Below, piece after piece: positions 1 to 5,879 of a stretch of DNA of 7,461 bases. Position 1 is the stretch's first letter, and each line of letters opens with the position of its first letter. The notes beneath the pieces are model-generated. The model made no database searches. It was not told where the DNA came from and saw only the letters and a list, made by a program, of their open reading frames with translations. This stretch comes from Nitrospirota bacterium (GTDB lineage Bacteria; Nitrospirota; Thermodesulfovibrionia; Thermodesulfovibrionales; JdFR-88). The stretch covers positions 1 to 7,461 of the forward strand of contig JAKAGP010000077.1 of NCBI GenBank assembly GCA_021825785.1, in the 5' to 3' direction. The position numbers and the translations under genes are program-made.

Positions 1-471
1 AACATCATAATGGAGAAGAAGATGAGCGGCGGGGCCCCTTTTTACATGCTTGGCCCCATAACAACCGACATTGCCCCCGGCTACGACCACATAACCGCGG
101 CCATAGGCGCGGCGCTTTCATCCTCTTACGGGGCGGACTTCATCTGCTACGTGACCCCCAGCGAGCACCTCGGGCTCCCCTACCCGGAGGACGTACGAGA
201 GGGCGTGATCGCGGCCAGGATCGCAGCCCACGTGGGGGACATGATAAAACACAAAAAGATGGACGCCGACAAGGAGATGTCCAAGGCAAGACGGGACATG
301 AAATGGGACACGCAGTTCCGGCTGGCCATAGACCCGGAGCGGGCGCTTGAGATAAAGAAAAAAAGGGGAGACGGGGACGAGCATTCCTGCACCATGTGCG
401 GCCGGTTTTGCGCAAATGATATGCTCCGGGGCATGTTCGAAAAAAACCTGGCGGACTCCGATAAAAAATGA
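1..471 (+). CDS. bzaF: ThiC-family radical SAM enzyme, C-terminal part; probable 5-hydroxybenzimidazole synthase
   Basis: This is the 3' part of a gene whose start lies before the window. The frame is already open at base 1, and the ATG at 10 is internal, because the residues around it (the block APFYMLGPITTDIAPGYDHI) match the core of ThiC proteins. Other ThiC hallmarks are CYVTPSEHLGLP and KWDTQFRLAIDPERA. A C-terminal cysteine cluster, CTMCGRFC (Cys 127, 130 and 134 counted from the ATG at 10), is the [4Fe-4S]-binding motif of this family, here spaced CX2CX3C. ThiC makes the thiamin pyrimidine from aminoimidazole ribotide. The paralogues BzaF and BzaA/BzaB turn the same substrate into 5-hydroxybenzimidazole, the first step of the anaerobic B12 lower-ligand pathway. 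The assignment to Bza rather than ThiC rests on the genes that follow: methyltransferase, B12-type radical SAM enzyme, cobT and cobS. The visible part cannot separate BzaF from BzaB or from true ThiC. Family assignment is certain and the specific role probable. Confidence 0.85.
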   Translation, partial: NIIMEKKMSGGAPFYMLGPITTDIAPGYDHITAAIGAALSSSYGADFICYVTPSEHLGLPYPEDVREGVIAARIAAHVGDMIKHKKMDADKEMSKARRDMKWDTQFRLAIDPERALEIKKKRGDGDEHSCTMCGRFCANDMLRGMFEKNLADSDKK

Positions 472-2057
472 CCTCCGGGCCCGTGGAGGAACATGATCCT
501 CAGGAGGCGGGTTTCCAGCGGATCGAGGACCTTGCCACCGCCTACTGGTTTTCAGAGACCCTGTTTGCCGCGGTGGAGCTTGGCATATTCACCCTGCTGC
601 ACCCGCAAGGCATGTCACTTGGGGACCTATCCCGAAGGCTCCGCATAAAAAAAGGGCCGCTTGAGAGATTTTTAACGGCGCTGAGCCGGACGGGCCTGGT
701 CAATAAGACAGATAATAAAATGGACAAGCCGGACGGGAACGCCTTTTATTTCAATTCGGAGACGTCGGGCCGTTATCTGGTCTCCGGAAAACAAGAGTAT
801 CTCGGGGGCTCCGTTTTGTGGCGGAGGGAGCTGTGCAGTCCATGGGCAGGCCTCAGGGACTGCCTCAAAAAAGGCGGAAGGAAGGATTATTTGCCCGCCA
901 CCGAAGAAAAAGAGCTAAAAGGCCGCAGACGCAGATATATAGACGCGATGGACGGGGTTGCCAGGGCAAAGGTAAAGGAGATGCTTCCGTTTCTGGGCTC
1001 ATTCCCGCTTGAAGGCGAAATGCTGGACGCCGGGTGCGGCTCCGGGGCGATGGCAGAAGGTTTTCTGGAACATGCGCCGTCTCTTAAGGCAACGCTGATG
1101 GACCTGCCGGAGGTGATCGGCCTCATCCGGAAAGGGCCATCCAAGGAAGCCCAAAACCTGTTTTTTTGCCCGGCCAATATGCTTGAACCCTGGCCGTTCG
1201 AGGATGAAAGGTTCGATCTCATCATCCTTTCAAACGTCATACATGTATATTCCAAAAAGGAACTGGCCCATATATTAAAAAACGCCGTCCGGTGCCTGGC
1301 CGGTGACGGCCTGTTGCTCATTCATGATTTTTTCCTTGAGCACCGCCCGGACAAGGCCGCCCTCTTTGACTTAAACATGTTCATAAACACAATGAACGGC
1401 AGGGTGTTCTCCTATTCCGAGATCAAAAAAGAGATGGCCCCGCTGGGGCTTTCCGTTGCGGAGCTCGCCCCCCTTGAATCGGACACCGCGCTCGTCATGG
1501 CCTCAAGGAACCCAAAAACGTTGCAAAAGCTCTGCCTGGACAAAACGTCAGTGCTGCTTAACAGGCTTATTGATCTTGGTTTCAGGAAGGCAATCCCCAT
1601 CAGCGCCAGGGACATCCACGTTCCCGGCTGGACTGAATTAAAATGCCGCCACGGCTGCGGCCATTACGGGGAAAAACCCCTCTGCCCGCCCGATGCCCCG
1701 CATTACGAAGAAACAAAAAACCTTATCAGGGACTGCAGAAGGGCGGTGCTTCTTGAGGGGGAGCCGCCTGCCGGGGAGTTCCAGGGGAAGGTCCTCCAGG
1801 CGGAAAAAGAGGCCTTCCATTGGGGTTTCTACAAGGCCTTTTCCTTCTGGGCGGGCCCCTGCTCTCTTTGCCACTCGTGCAAAAAAAACAAAGGATGCGG
1901 GGCCATGCGCAGGAACGTCCGCCCCTCGATGGAAGGCGCCGGAATTGACGTTTTCGAGACGGCAAAAAGGGCCGGAATAAAATTAAAAACTCTCAGAAAC
2001 GGGGCCCCTGAAGAATCTCCTTACGTGAAATATTTCGCCCTGCTCCTTCTGGATTAA
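468..2057 (+). CDS. bzaC: BzaC-like SAM-dependent O-methyltransferase fused to a C-terminal DUF2284-type Cys-rich domain
   Basis: A 529-residue protein in two parts. Residues ~15-110 are a winged-helix dimerisation region of the plant-OMT-like class (AYWFSETLFAAVELGIFTLL). Residues ~150-345 are a Rossmann methyltransferase with SAM motif I LDAGCGSGAM (186-195), the ribose-contacting acidic motif MDLPEV (Asp212), and His259 in SNVIHVYSK where this family has its catalytic base. The predicted reaction is O-methylation of 5-hydroxybenzimidazole to 5-methoxybenzimidazole, the BzaC step. Residues ~355-529 resemble DUF2284: CRHGC...LCPP (Cys393, 397, 406), then CSLCHSC and a further Cys (465, 468, 471, 477), then RPSMEGAGIDVFETAKRAG. 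This is probably an Fe-S or other metal site of unknown function. The ATG at 468 overlaps the preceding stop as ATGA with no clear Shine-Dalgarno, which suggests translational coupling. The methyltransferase call is strong; the substrate comes from context. I do not know how common the fusion is among BzaC proteins. Confidence 0.8.
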   Translation: MTSGPVEEHDPQEAGFQRIEDLATAYWFSETLFAAVELGIFTLLHPQGMSLGDLSRRLRIKKGPLERFLTALSRTGLVNKTDNKMDKPDGNAFYFNSETSGRYLVSGKQEYLGGSVLWRRELCSPWAGLRDCLKKGGRKDYLPATEEKELKGRRRRYIDAMDGVARAKVKEMLPFLGSFPLEGEMLDAGCGSGAMAEGFLEHAPSLKATLMDLPEVIGLIRKGPSKEAQNLFFCPANMLEPWPFEDERFDLIILSNVIHVYSKKELAHILKNAVRCLAGDGLLLIHDFFLEHRPDKAALFDLNMFINTMNGRVFSYSEIKKEMAPLGLSVAELAPLESDTALVMASRNPKTLQKLCLDKTSVLLNRLIDLGFRKAIPISARDIHVPGWTELKCRHGCGHYGEKPLCPPDAPHYEETKNLIRDCRRAVLLEGEPPAGEFQGKVLQAEKEAFHWGFYKAFSFWAGPCSLCHSCKKNKGCGAMRRNVRPSMEGAGIDVFETAKRAGIKLKTLRNGAPEESPYVKYFALLLLD

Positions 2058-2059
2058 AT

Positions 2060-2095
2060 TTTAAAAAAGAAAAAAGCATGCTTTCATTTTTTAAA
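2060..2095 (+). promoter_or_regulatory. A/T-rich inverted repeat between bzaC and bzaD
   Basis: The 43-bp gap between bzaC and bzaD is almost filled by an interrupted inverted repeat. The outer arms are perfect 9-mers, TTTAAAAAA at 2060-2068 and TTTTTTAAA at 2087-2095. Inside lies the 12-bp palindrome AAAGCATGCTTT (2073-2084), offset by one base, so a folded RNA would need a small internal loop. The 3' arm is T-rich, as in an intrinsic terminator, but the stem is nearly all A-U and therefore weak. It could act as an attenuator, a processing site or a protein-binding site, or be a chance product of A-rich sequence. Confidence 0.3.
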
Positions 2096-2100
2096 GCGCC

Positions 2101-3756
2101 ATGAAGATGAAAATAAAAAAGAAAAAGAAAAAGAAAATGAAGATTATTCTTCTGGAGCACCCGAGGGAAAGGGTGCCGGAGCGGTGCAACGATATCGCGA
2201 ACACCCCTCTTTCCTCGTGCCTGCTGTCCGGCTATGTGGCCGCCCTGCTCTTAAAAGAAGGGCACGAAGTGGAGATCATCGAGGGATATTTGGAGAATTT
2301 AACTTACGAAGACATCAAAAACAGAATACGGGCGTTCGCGCCGGACATCCTTGGCGCTCACATGGTGTACCACTGGGGGAAAGACCGGGCGCTGGCCGGA
2401 TTCCTTTCTGAGGTAAAAAAAGAGTGCCAGCCGCGCTTCATCGCGGCCTACGGGTATTATCCCACGTTTGCCTTCAGGGACATCCTTACACTTTTCCCCG
2501 CAGTGGATGGAGTTTTGACCGGCGAGCCGGAGCTAACCTTTAAAAGCCTTGCCCAGGCGCTTGCCTCCGGGCAGAGCGCCGGAAAGATCAAAGACAAAAA
2601 CGAAAACAAAAACAAAAAAATCGCCGGGCTTGTTACCGCAGGGGACAGCTGGGATTTGGGAGGCGGACAGTTTTCAATCCCCCGGATAGCAGAGGACCTG
2701 GACACGCTTCCCTTCCCGCTGCGCACCCCGGCCATGCGGCGGCTGCCGGAGGTAAACCTGCTTGGAAGCCGGGGCTGCTACGGACAGTGCACCTTCTGCC
2801 ATCTGAGCTCTTTTGGGGGCAGATGGCGCGGCAGGAGCCCCGAAAACATAGCGGAAGAAATAGACCGCATCATCAGCGAAAGCGGAGCGAGGGATTTTTA
2901 TTTCACGGACCCCAATTTTTTTGGCCCTGGGGCCGCCGGACAGGAGCGGGCGCTGCGCCTGGCCTCCCTGATAGGGCCTAAAAACATCCGTTTTGGCATC
3001 GAAGCCAGGGCCAATGATATCAGGGATGAAACCATAGGCGCGCTTGCAAAGGCCGGACTGCGCCAGATACTTATCGGGCTTGAAAGCGGCAGGGACGAGG
3101 CGCTGAAGCGCATGGGGAAGATGACCACCGTGAGTGAGGGGGAAGAGGCTATCCGGATACTCAGGCGGTACGGGATCGAACCCAATATCGGGTTCATCAT
3201 GTTCGAGCCGGCCTCCACGCTTGAAGACATCAGGGCGAATTTCGAATTCCTGAAAAGAAACAGCCTTCTTGAAAACCTGGCAGTCACGGCGAATGTTCTC
3301 AGCCACCACCAGATTTTGCTAAAAGGCACAAAGGCTTATGGGACGCCTGGCAATGACGGGCAGAAAAACGCGTACGAAGCCGTCCCCTATGAGGTGGAGG
3401 CAAGCTTTAACTCGCCTGAAGTGGGCGAGCTGGCCTTTATCATGAGAAGGGCGGCAAACCTCCTTTTTGTCCGGATGGACGGCATATGGAGCGGAAGGCT
3501 CCTTGCGCCGCCTGGGGCACAGGAGAGATACAGGGAGATAAACAGGTTTCTTGTGGAGCTGTTTGAATCCACGCTTTCAAGGCTTTCTCTGACGCGGGGC
3601 GGCCGCTTCAACCCTGAACAGCCGGGCCCGGAAAAGCCCGGCTCCGAAAAAATGGAGATGCTTGCCGCCCAGGCCGAAAAAGAGATACTGAACCTCTTAC
3701 CCACCGGGTATTTTTTGTCAGGAACATCTTTCAAGACGGAAGAAAAACCCACATAA
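2101..3756 (+). CDS. bzaD: B12-binding-type radical SAM methyltransferase, BzaD/BzaE-like
   Basis: A 551-residue class B (cobalamin-dependent) radical SAM protein. Residues ~13-155 form a B12-binding-like Rossmann domain (MKIILLEHP start, GAHMVYHWG, VDGVLTGEPE) without an obvious DxHxxG motif, as is usual in this class. The radical SAM core from ~217 carries CYGQCTFC (Cys226, 230, 233; CX3CX2C) in GSRGCYGQCTFCHLSSFGG, followed by FYFTDPNF, RFGIEAR and ILIGLESG. The C-terminal region (~430-551) is helical and unrecognised. In the anaerobic ligand pathway BzaD C-methylates 5-methoxybenzimidazole to 5-methoxy-6-methylbenzimidazole, and the related BzaE continues to 5,6-dimethylbenzimidazole. The two are paralogues and are not separable by eye, so the bzaD symbol follows from position after bzaC and from there being one copy. 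Starts: the ATG at 2101 adds a Lys-rich 12-residue leader, while the ATG at 2137 begins at the conserved domain and may be the true start. A Lys/Asn-rich insert lies at residues 162-173. Confidence 0.75.
   Translation: MKMKIKKKKKKKMKIILLEHPRERVPERCNDIANTPLSSCLLSGYVAALLLKEGHEVEIIEGYLENLTYEDIKNRIRAFAPDILGAHMVYHWGKDRALAGFLSEVKKECQPRFIAAYGYYPTFAFRDILTLFPAVDGVLTGEPELTFKSLAQALASGQSAGKIKDKNENKNKKIAGLVTAGDSWDLGGGQFSIPRIAEDLDTLPFPLRTPAMRRLPEVNLLGSRGCYGQCTFCHLSSFGGRWRGRSPENIAEEIDRIISESGARDFYFTDPNFFGPGAAGQERALRLASLIGPKNIRFGIEARANDIRDETIGALAKAGLRQILIGLESGRDEALKRMGKMTTVSEGEEAIRILRRYGIEPNIGFIMFEPASTLEDIRANFEFLKRNSLLENLAVTANVLSHHQILLKGTKAYGTPGNDGQKNAYEAVPYEVEASFNSPEVGELAFIMRRAANLLFVRMDGIWSGRLLAPPGAQERYREINRFLVELFESTLSRLSLTRGGRFNPEQPGPEKPGSEKMEMLAAQAEKEILNLLPTGYFLSGTSFKTEEKPT
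2107..2136 (+). repeat. bzaD: A-rich tract with about three AAAAAG hexamers at the 5' end of bzaD
   Basis: Between the two candidate start codons of the radical SAM gene (2101 and 2137) the sequence is nearly all purine, with AAAAAG repeated about three times. Read as protein it gives a run of seven lysines. Read as a leader for the start at 2137 it would be an A-rich, structure-poor ribosome landing zone containing only weak AAAGAAAA-type Shine-Dalgarno matches. Gain or loss of a hexamer would keep the frame. Confidence 0.45.
3620..3643 (+). repeat. bzaD: GC-rich inverted repeat inside the 3' part of bzaD
   Basis: AGCCGGGC (3620-3627) and GCCCGGCT (3636-3643) are perfect 8-bp complements around an 8-base loop. 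They lie within the codons for a Pro/Gly/Glu-rich linker (about residues 505-517, containing PGPEKPGSEK). No T-run follows, so this is not a standard terminator. It may simply reflect a short duplicated Pro-Gly coding unit. Confidence 0.35.
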
Positions 3757-3761
3757 AACGG

Positions 3762-3767
3762 AAGGAG
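3762..3767 (+). promoter_or_regulatory. cobT: Ribosome binding site of cobT
   Basis: AAGGAG in the 22-bp gap between bzaD and cobT, 11 bases before the ATG at 3779. It is the strongest Shine-Dalgarno match in the window and supports that start. Confidence 0.75.
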
Positions 3768-3778
3768 ACGGGCTATAA

Positions 3779-4840
3779 ATGAAACTGCTTCAGGCAACGC
3801 TTGAAAAGATCAAACCGGTAGATGAACGCTGGTTTTCAATAGCAAAAAGGCGTCTGGACAACCTCACAAAACCGCCGGGGAGCCTGGGAAGGCTGGAAGA
3901 ATTCGCGGCAAGGATCGTCGCCATAGAGGAAAACGCCTCTCCTGTCCCTGGCAAAAAAGTGATATTCACCTTCGCCGGGGACCATGGCGTGGTGGACGAA
4001 GGCGTTTCCGCATATCCCAGGGAAGTGACGGTGCAGATGGTGCATAACTTCCTTGCGGGCGGGGCCGGGATAAACGTGCTTGCCCGCCACGTGGGGGCAA
4101 AGGTGGTGGTCATAGATATGGGCGTAAACCATGATTTCGGGAAAAAGAAGGGGCTGGTGGACGCCAAGGTTATAAAGGGGACCAGGAATTTCACCAAGGG
4201 CCCGGCAATGACACGCGCGGAAGCTGTTAAAAGCGTGGAGGCCGGGATAAGGCTGGCTGGCAGGTTCGCCAAAAAAGGTTTTACCCTATTTGGCACGGGC
4301 GATATGGGAATCGGCAACACGACCCCCTCAAGCGCCATAGCGGCCGTGCTTACAGGCAGGGAAGTCTCCAAGGTCACTGGAAAGGGCACAGGCATTACGG
4401 ACAGCTCGCTGGGAAGAAAGATCGGGGTGATAGAGACGGCGATAGAGCGCAATGCCCCTGATGCCAAAGACGCGCTCGATGTGCTTTCAAAGCTGGGCGG
4501 AGCGGAGATAGGCGGCATCGCCGGGCTGGTGCTCGGAGCCGCGGCAAACAGAGTGCCGGTTGTGATAGACGGGTTCATATCCACCGCGGGCGCGCTCATT
4601 GCCCACACCCTGCATCCTGCCGCCGCGGACTATATGTTTGCCTCCCACAAATCGGTGGAAGCGGGCCATCGCGCAATGCTTGAAAAAATGGGGCTTACCC
4701 CTATCGTTGACCTAGGCCTGCGCCTGGGTGAAGGCACCGGCGCGGCGCTGGGCATGGCGCTTATAGAGGCAGGGCTCAAGATATACCGGGAGATGGCGAC
4801 CTTCGGCGAGGCGGGCGTATGCGGCGAGATCTTAAATTGA
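3779..4840 (+). CDS. cobT: Nicotinate-nucleotide:dimethylbenzimidazole phosphoribosyltransferase (CobT)
   Basis: A 353-residue cytosolic enzyme of the usual CobT length. It transfers phosphoribose from nicotinate mononucleotide to a benzimidazole-type base, giving the alpha-riboside phosphate used in the nucleotide loop of the cobamide. Visible hallmarks are [12 protein letters not shown] (29-40), [16 protein letters not shown] (65-80), the glycine-rich [12 protein letters not shown] (91-102), [14 protein letters not shown] (172-185), and LGEGTGAA (316-323) with Glu318, which corresponds to the catalytic Glu317 of the Salmonella enzyme. In the GDMGIGNTT motif an Asp (175) stands where the Salmonella enzyme has Glu, a conservative change. 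The gene sits between the ligand-making genes and cobS, so its natural substrate is probably the methoxylated benzimidazole made by this operon. CobT enzymes are often promiscuous, however, and the sequence alone does not show the base preference. The start at 3779 is supported by a good ribosome binding site. Confidence 0.95.
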   Translation: MKLLQATLEKIKPVDERWFSIAKRRLDNLTKPPGSLGRLEEFAARIVAIEENASPVPGKKVIFTFAGDHGVVDEGVSAYPREVTVQMVHNFLAGGAGINVLARHVGAKVVVIDMGVNHDFGKKKGLVDAKVIKGTRNFTKGPAMTRAEAVKSVEAGIRLAGRFAKKGFTLFGTGDMGIGNTTPSSAIAAVLTGREVSKVTGKGTGITDSSLGRKIGVIETAIERNAPDAKDALDVLSKLGGAEIGGIAGLVLGAAANRVPVVIDGFISTAGALIAHTLHPAAADYMFASHKSVEAGHRAMLEKMGLTPIVDLGLRLGEGTGAALGMALIEAGLKIYREMATFGEAGVCGEILN

Positions 4841-4842
4841 GG
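4839..4842 (+). promoter_or_regulatory. cobS: Ribosome binding site of cobS, overlapping the cobT stop
   Basis: GAGG (in GAGGCGG, 4839-4845) overlaps the cobT TGA and lies 11 bases before the ATG at 4854. It supports 4854 as the real cobS start, rather than the downstream in-frame ATG at 5003. Confidence 0.55.
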
Positions 4843-4853
4843 CGGATATTTTT

Positions 4854-5698
4854 ATGTTTAAACGGATACTGCTAGCGGTCCAGTTCCACACGGTGCTCCC
4901 TGTGAAAGTAAACGGCCCCGTCCAGGAAGAGGACATGGCCGGGAGATCCCTTTTTTCCCCCTTGCAGGGGCGGCGCAGGGATTTTTTCTTGCCGTTTCCG
5001 CAATGGCCTTTGCCCATTTTTTTGACTTTGACCGCTACGCTGCCGGCGCGCTCGCGCTTGCCGTTTATATAATCCTTAGCGGAGGGTTCGATCTGGACGG
5101 GCTCGCGGACACGGCGGACGCCCTGTCCGTCAAGTCCTGCGGAGACCCGGAGGCGGACAGGCAAAAGCGGCTCGAAATAATGAAGGACAGCCACGTGGGC
5201 GCGATGGGGGTCATAGCGCTAATAATCTCCATCCTGCTTAAATTCGTGCTCATAAGCGGCCTGCTTGCGCTGACAGAGCCATATGCCTTTGCCCTGCTTT
5301 TCATGATGCCGGTTTTCTCCAAGTGGGCCACGGTGCCGGTAATGTTTCACGGAAAGCCGGCAAGAAAAGAGGGCCTGGGGCGGCTATTCATAGGAAACGC
5401 TGGGGCCAAAGACGTTGCGCTTGCCTCCCTTTTGCTTTTATGCCTCTGGTTTGCTGTTTTTTCCAGTCTGTTTATCTATCGACAGGAGGGCATGCTGCCG
5501 CAAGTTCACTTCCCCTTTTTGTTTCTGTTTTTCCCCCTCATTATTTTCCTCTATGCGGAAGGCAGGGCTGCCGCCAGGTTCTTGTCTCGAAAGTTCGGAG
5601 GGCTTACGGGAGACCACCTGGGTGCAATAACGGAGGCGTCCGAGATCCTGTTTTTGATCGCCGCCTCTTTGTGGCCGCATCTGGCCGCCCATATCTGA
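4854..5698 (+). CDS. cobS: Adenosylcobinamide-GDP ribazoletransferase (CobS), with a -1 frameshift near 4951-4960
   Basis: CobS is a polytopic inner-membrane enzyme that joins the alpha-ribazole (phosphate) made by CobT to adenosyl-GDP-cobinamide, the last assembly step. The gene reads in two frames. From the ATG at 4854 the first ~33 residues (MFKRILLAVQFHTVLPV ... DMAGRSL) are a normal CobS N-terminus. That frame then loses similarity and stops at 5072. From about 4952 the -1 frame gives FFPLAGAAQGFFLAVSA and continues to the stop at 5698. This frame holds the metal-binding motif GGFDLDGLADTADAL, the block LEIMKDSHVGAMG, several hydrophobic segments, and GLTGDHLGAITEASE near the C-terminus. 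Joined, the product would be about 281 residues. The frame changes at a CCC-T6-C5 run, and one extra base there restores a continuous protein. The ATG at 5003 opens a 231-residue frame but would lose the N-terminus and part of the first membrane helix. The cause may be sequencing error, real mutation or slippage. Confidence 0.85.
4948..4960 (+). other. cobS: Frameshift site in cobS (CCCTTTTTTCCCCC homopolymer run)
   Basis: The C3-T6-C5 run (4948-4960) is where CobS similarity moves from the frame of 4854 to the frame of 5003. Reading with one additional T or C gives S-L-F-F-P-L-A-G, which fits the CobS family. As written, the zero frame gives S-L-F-S-P-L-Q-G and then an unrelated arginine-rich stretch. 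Homopolymers are frequent sites of base-calling error and of true slippage. Confidence 0.75.
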
Positions 5699-5766
5699 TC
5701 TTGGACGGCGTTGTGGCCTACAAACAATGGGGTGGCAGCCCCTCGATCGACTCGACAACCATAACA

Positions 5767-5862
5767 AAAAATCCCCTTGGCCCGCTGCAAAGCCCGACCA
5801 TACCCATTCCGGTGTACCGGCCTTTTTAATTGAGAGCCAGTTAGCGTGTTGCGGGGATTTTT
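5767..5862. repeat. 10-bp inverted repeat spanning the cobS-sdhA gap
   Basis: AAAAATCCCC at 5767-5776 and GGGGATTTTT at 5853-5862 are perfect complements separated by 76 bases. Nested inside is the small CCGG hairpin at 5809-5820. The 181-bp gap (5699-5879) also has short palindromes (TTGT-ggcct-ACAA near 5709-5721, GGGG-tggcag-CCCC near 5729-5742) but no convincing gene. Short frames across it on either strand match nothing I recognise. A structured leader, small RNA or operator pair is possible, and chance is not excluded. Confidence 0.35.
5809..5827 (+). terminator. Weak intrinsic-terminator-like hairpin after cobS
   Basis: CCGG-TGTA-CCGG (5809-5820) followed by CC and five T (5823-5827), about 110 bases after the cobS stop. 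The stem is only 4-5 bp and the T-run is short and set off by two C, so it would be a poor terminator alone. It is the only candidate at the end of the cobamide operon. Confidence 0.35.
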
Positions 5863-5864
5863 CA

Positions 5865-5872
5865 TATAAAAT
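5865..5872 (+). promoter_or_regulatory. -10-like box just before the SdhA gene
   Basis: TATAAAAT at 5865-5872 lies 7 bases before the ATG at 5880, which would place the transcript start at or next to the start codon. No good -35 hexamer stands at 16-18 bp upstream, so this is a tentative promoter call. Confidence 0.3.
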
Positions 5873-5879
5873 AGTTCAC

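Noticed and set aside
10..471. ThiC-like gene as a complete short protein starting at the ATG at 10
   Set aside because: The frame is open back to base 1, and the residues before and after this Met align with the interior of ThiC, so the gene is cut by the window edge.
2674..3329. Minus-strand frames opposite the radical SAM gene
   Set aside because: The + strand carries the conserved CX3CX2C core here. The antisense translations match no family and have no ribosome binding site support.
3790..4608. Long open frame on the minus strand opposite cobT (272 codons)
   Set aside because: Its translation is low-complexity Ser/Ala/Pro/Thr-rich sequence typical of the antisense of a high-GC gene, and the + strand is an unambiguous CobT.
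5003..5698. cobS starting at the ATG at 5003 as a complete shorter gene
   Set aside because: It would lack the conserved N-terminus and part of the first membrane segment, which are both present just upstream in another frame behind a ribosome binding site at the cobT stop.
5790..5825. Cobalamin-riboswitch-like words (AAGCCCGACC and CCGGTGTACCGG) next to the cobamide operon
   Set aside because: In a cobalamin riboswitch the GGTG-containing element comes before the AAGCC-type B12 box. Here the order is reversed, the box diverges after AAGCCCGA, and the CCACTG core is absent.
5323..5829. Open frame of 168 codons overlapping cobS and running into the gap
   Set aside because: It overlaps CobS in another frame, with the CobS frame strongly conserved. 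The tail beyond 5698 matches nothing I recognise.
5551..5865. Minus-strand frame covering the cobS-sdhA gap, as a possible small gene
   Set aside because: Half of it is antisense to the conserved CobS C-terminus, there is no clear ribosome binding site, and the sequence is not recognisable.
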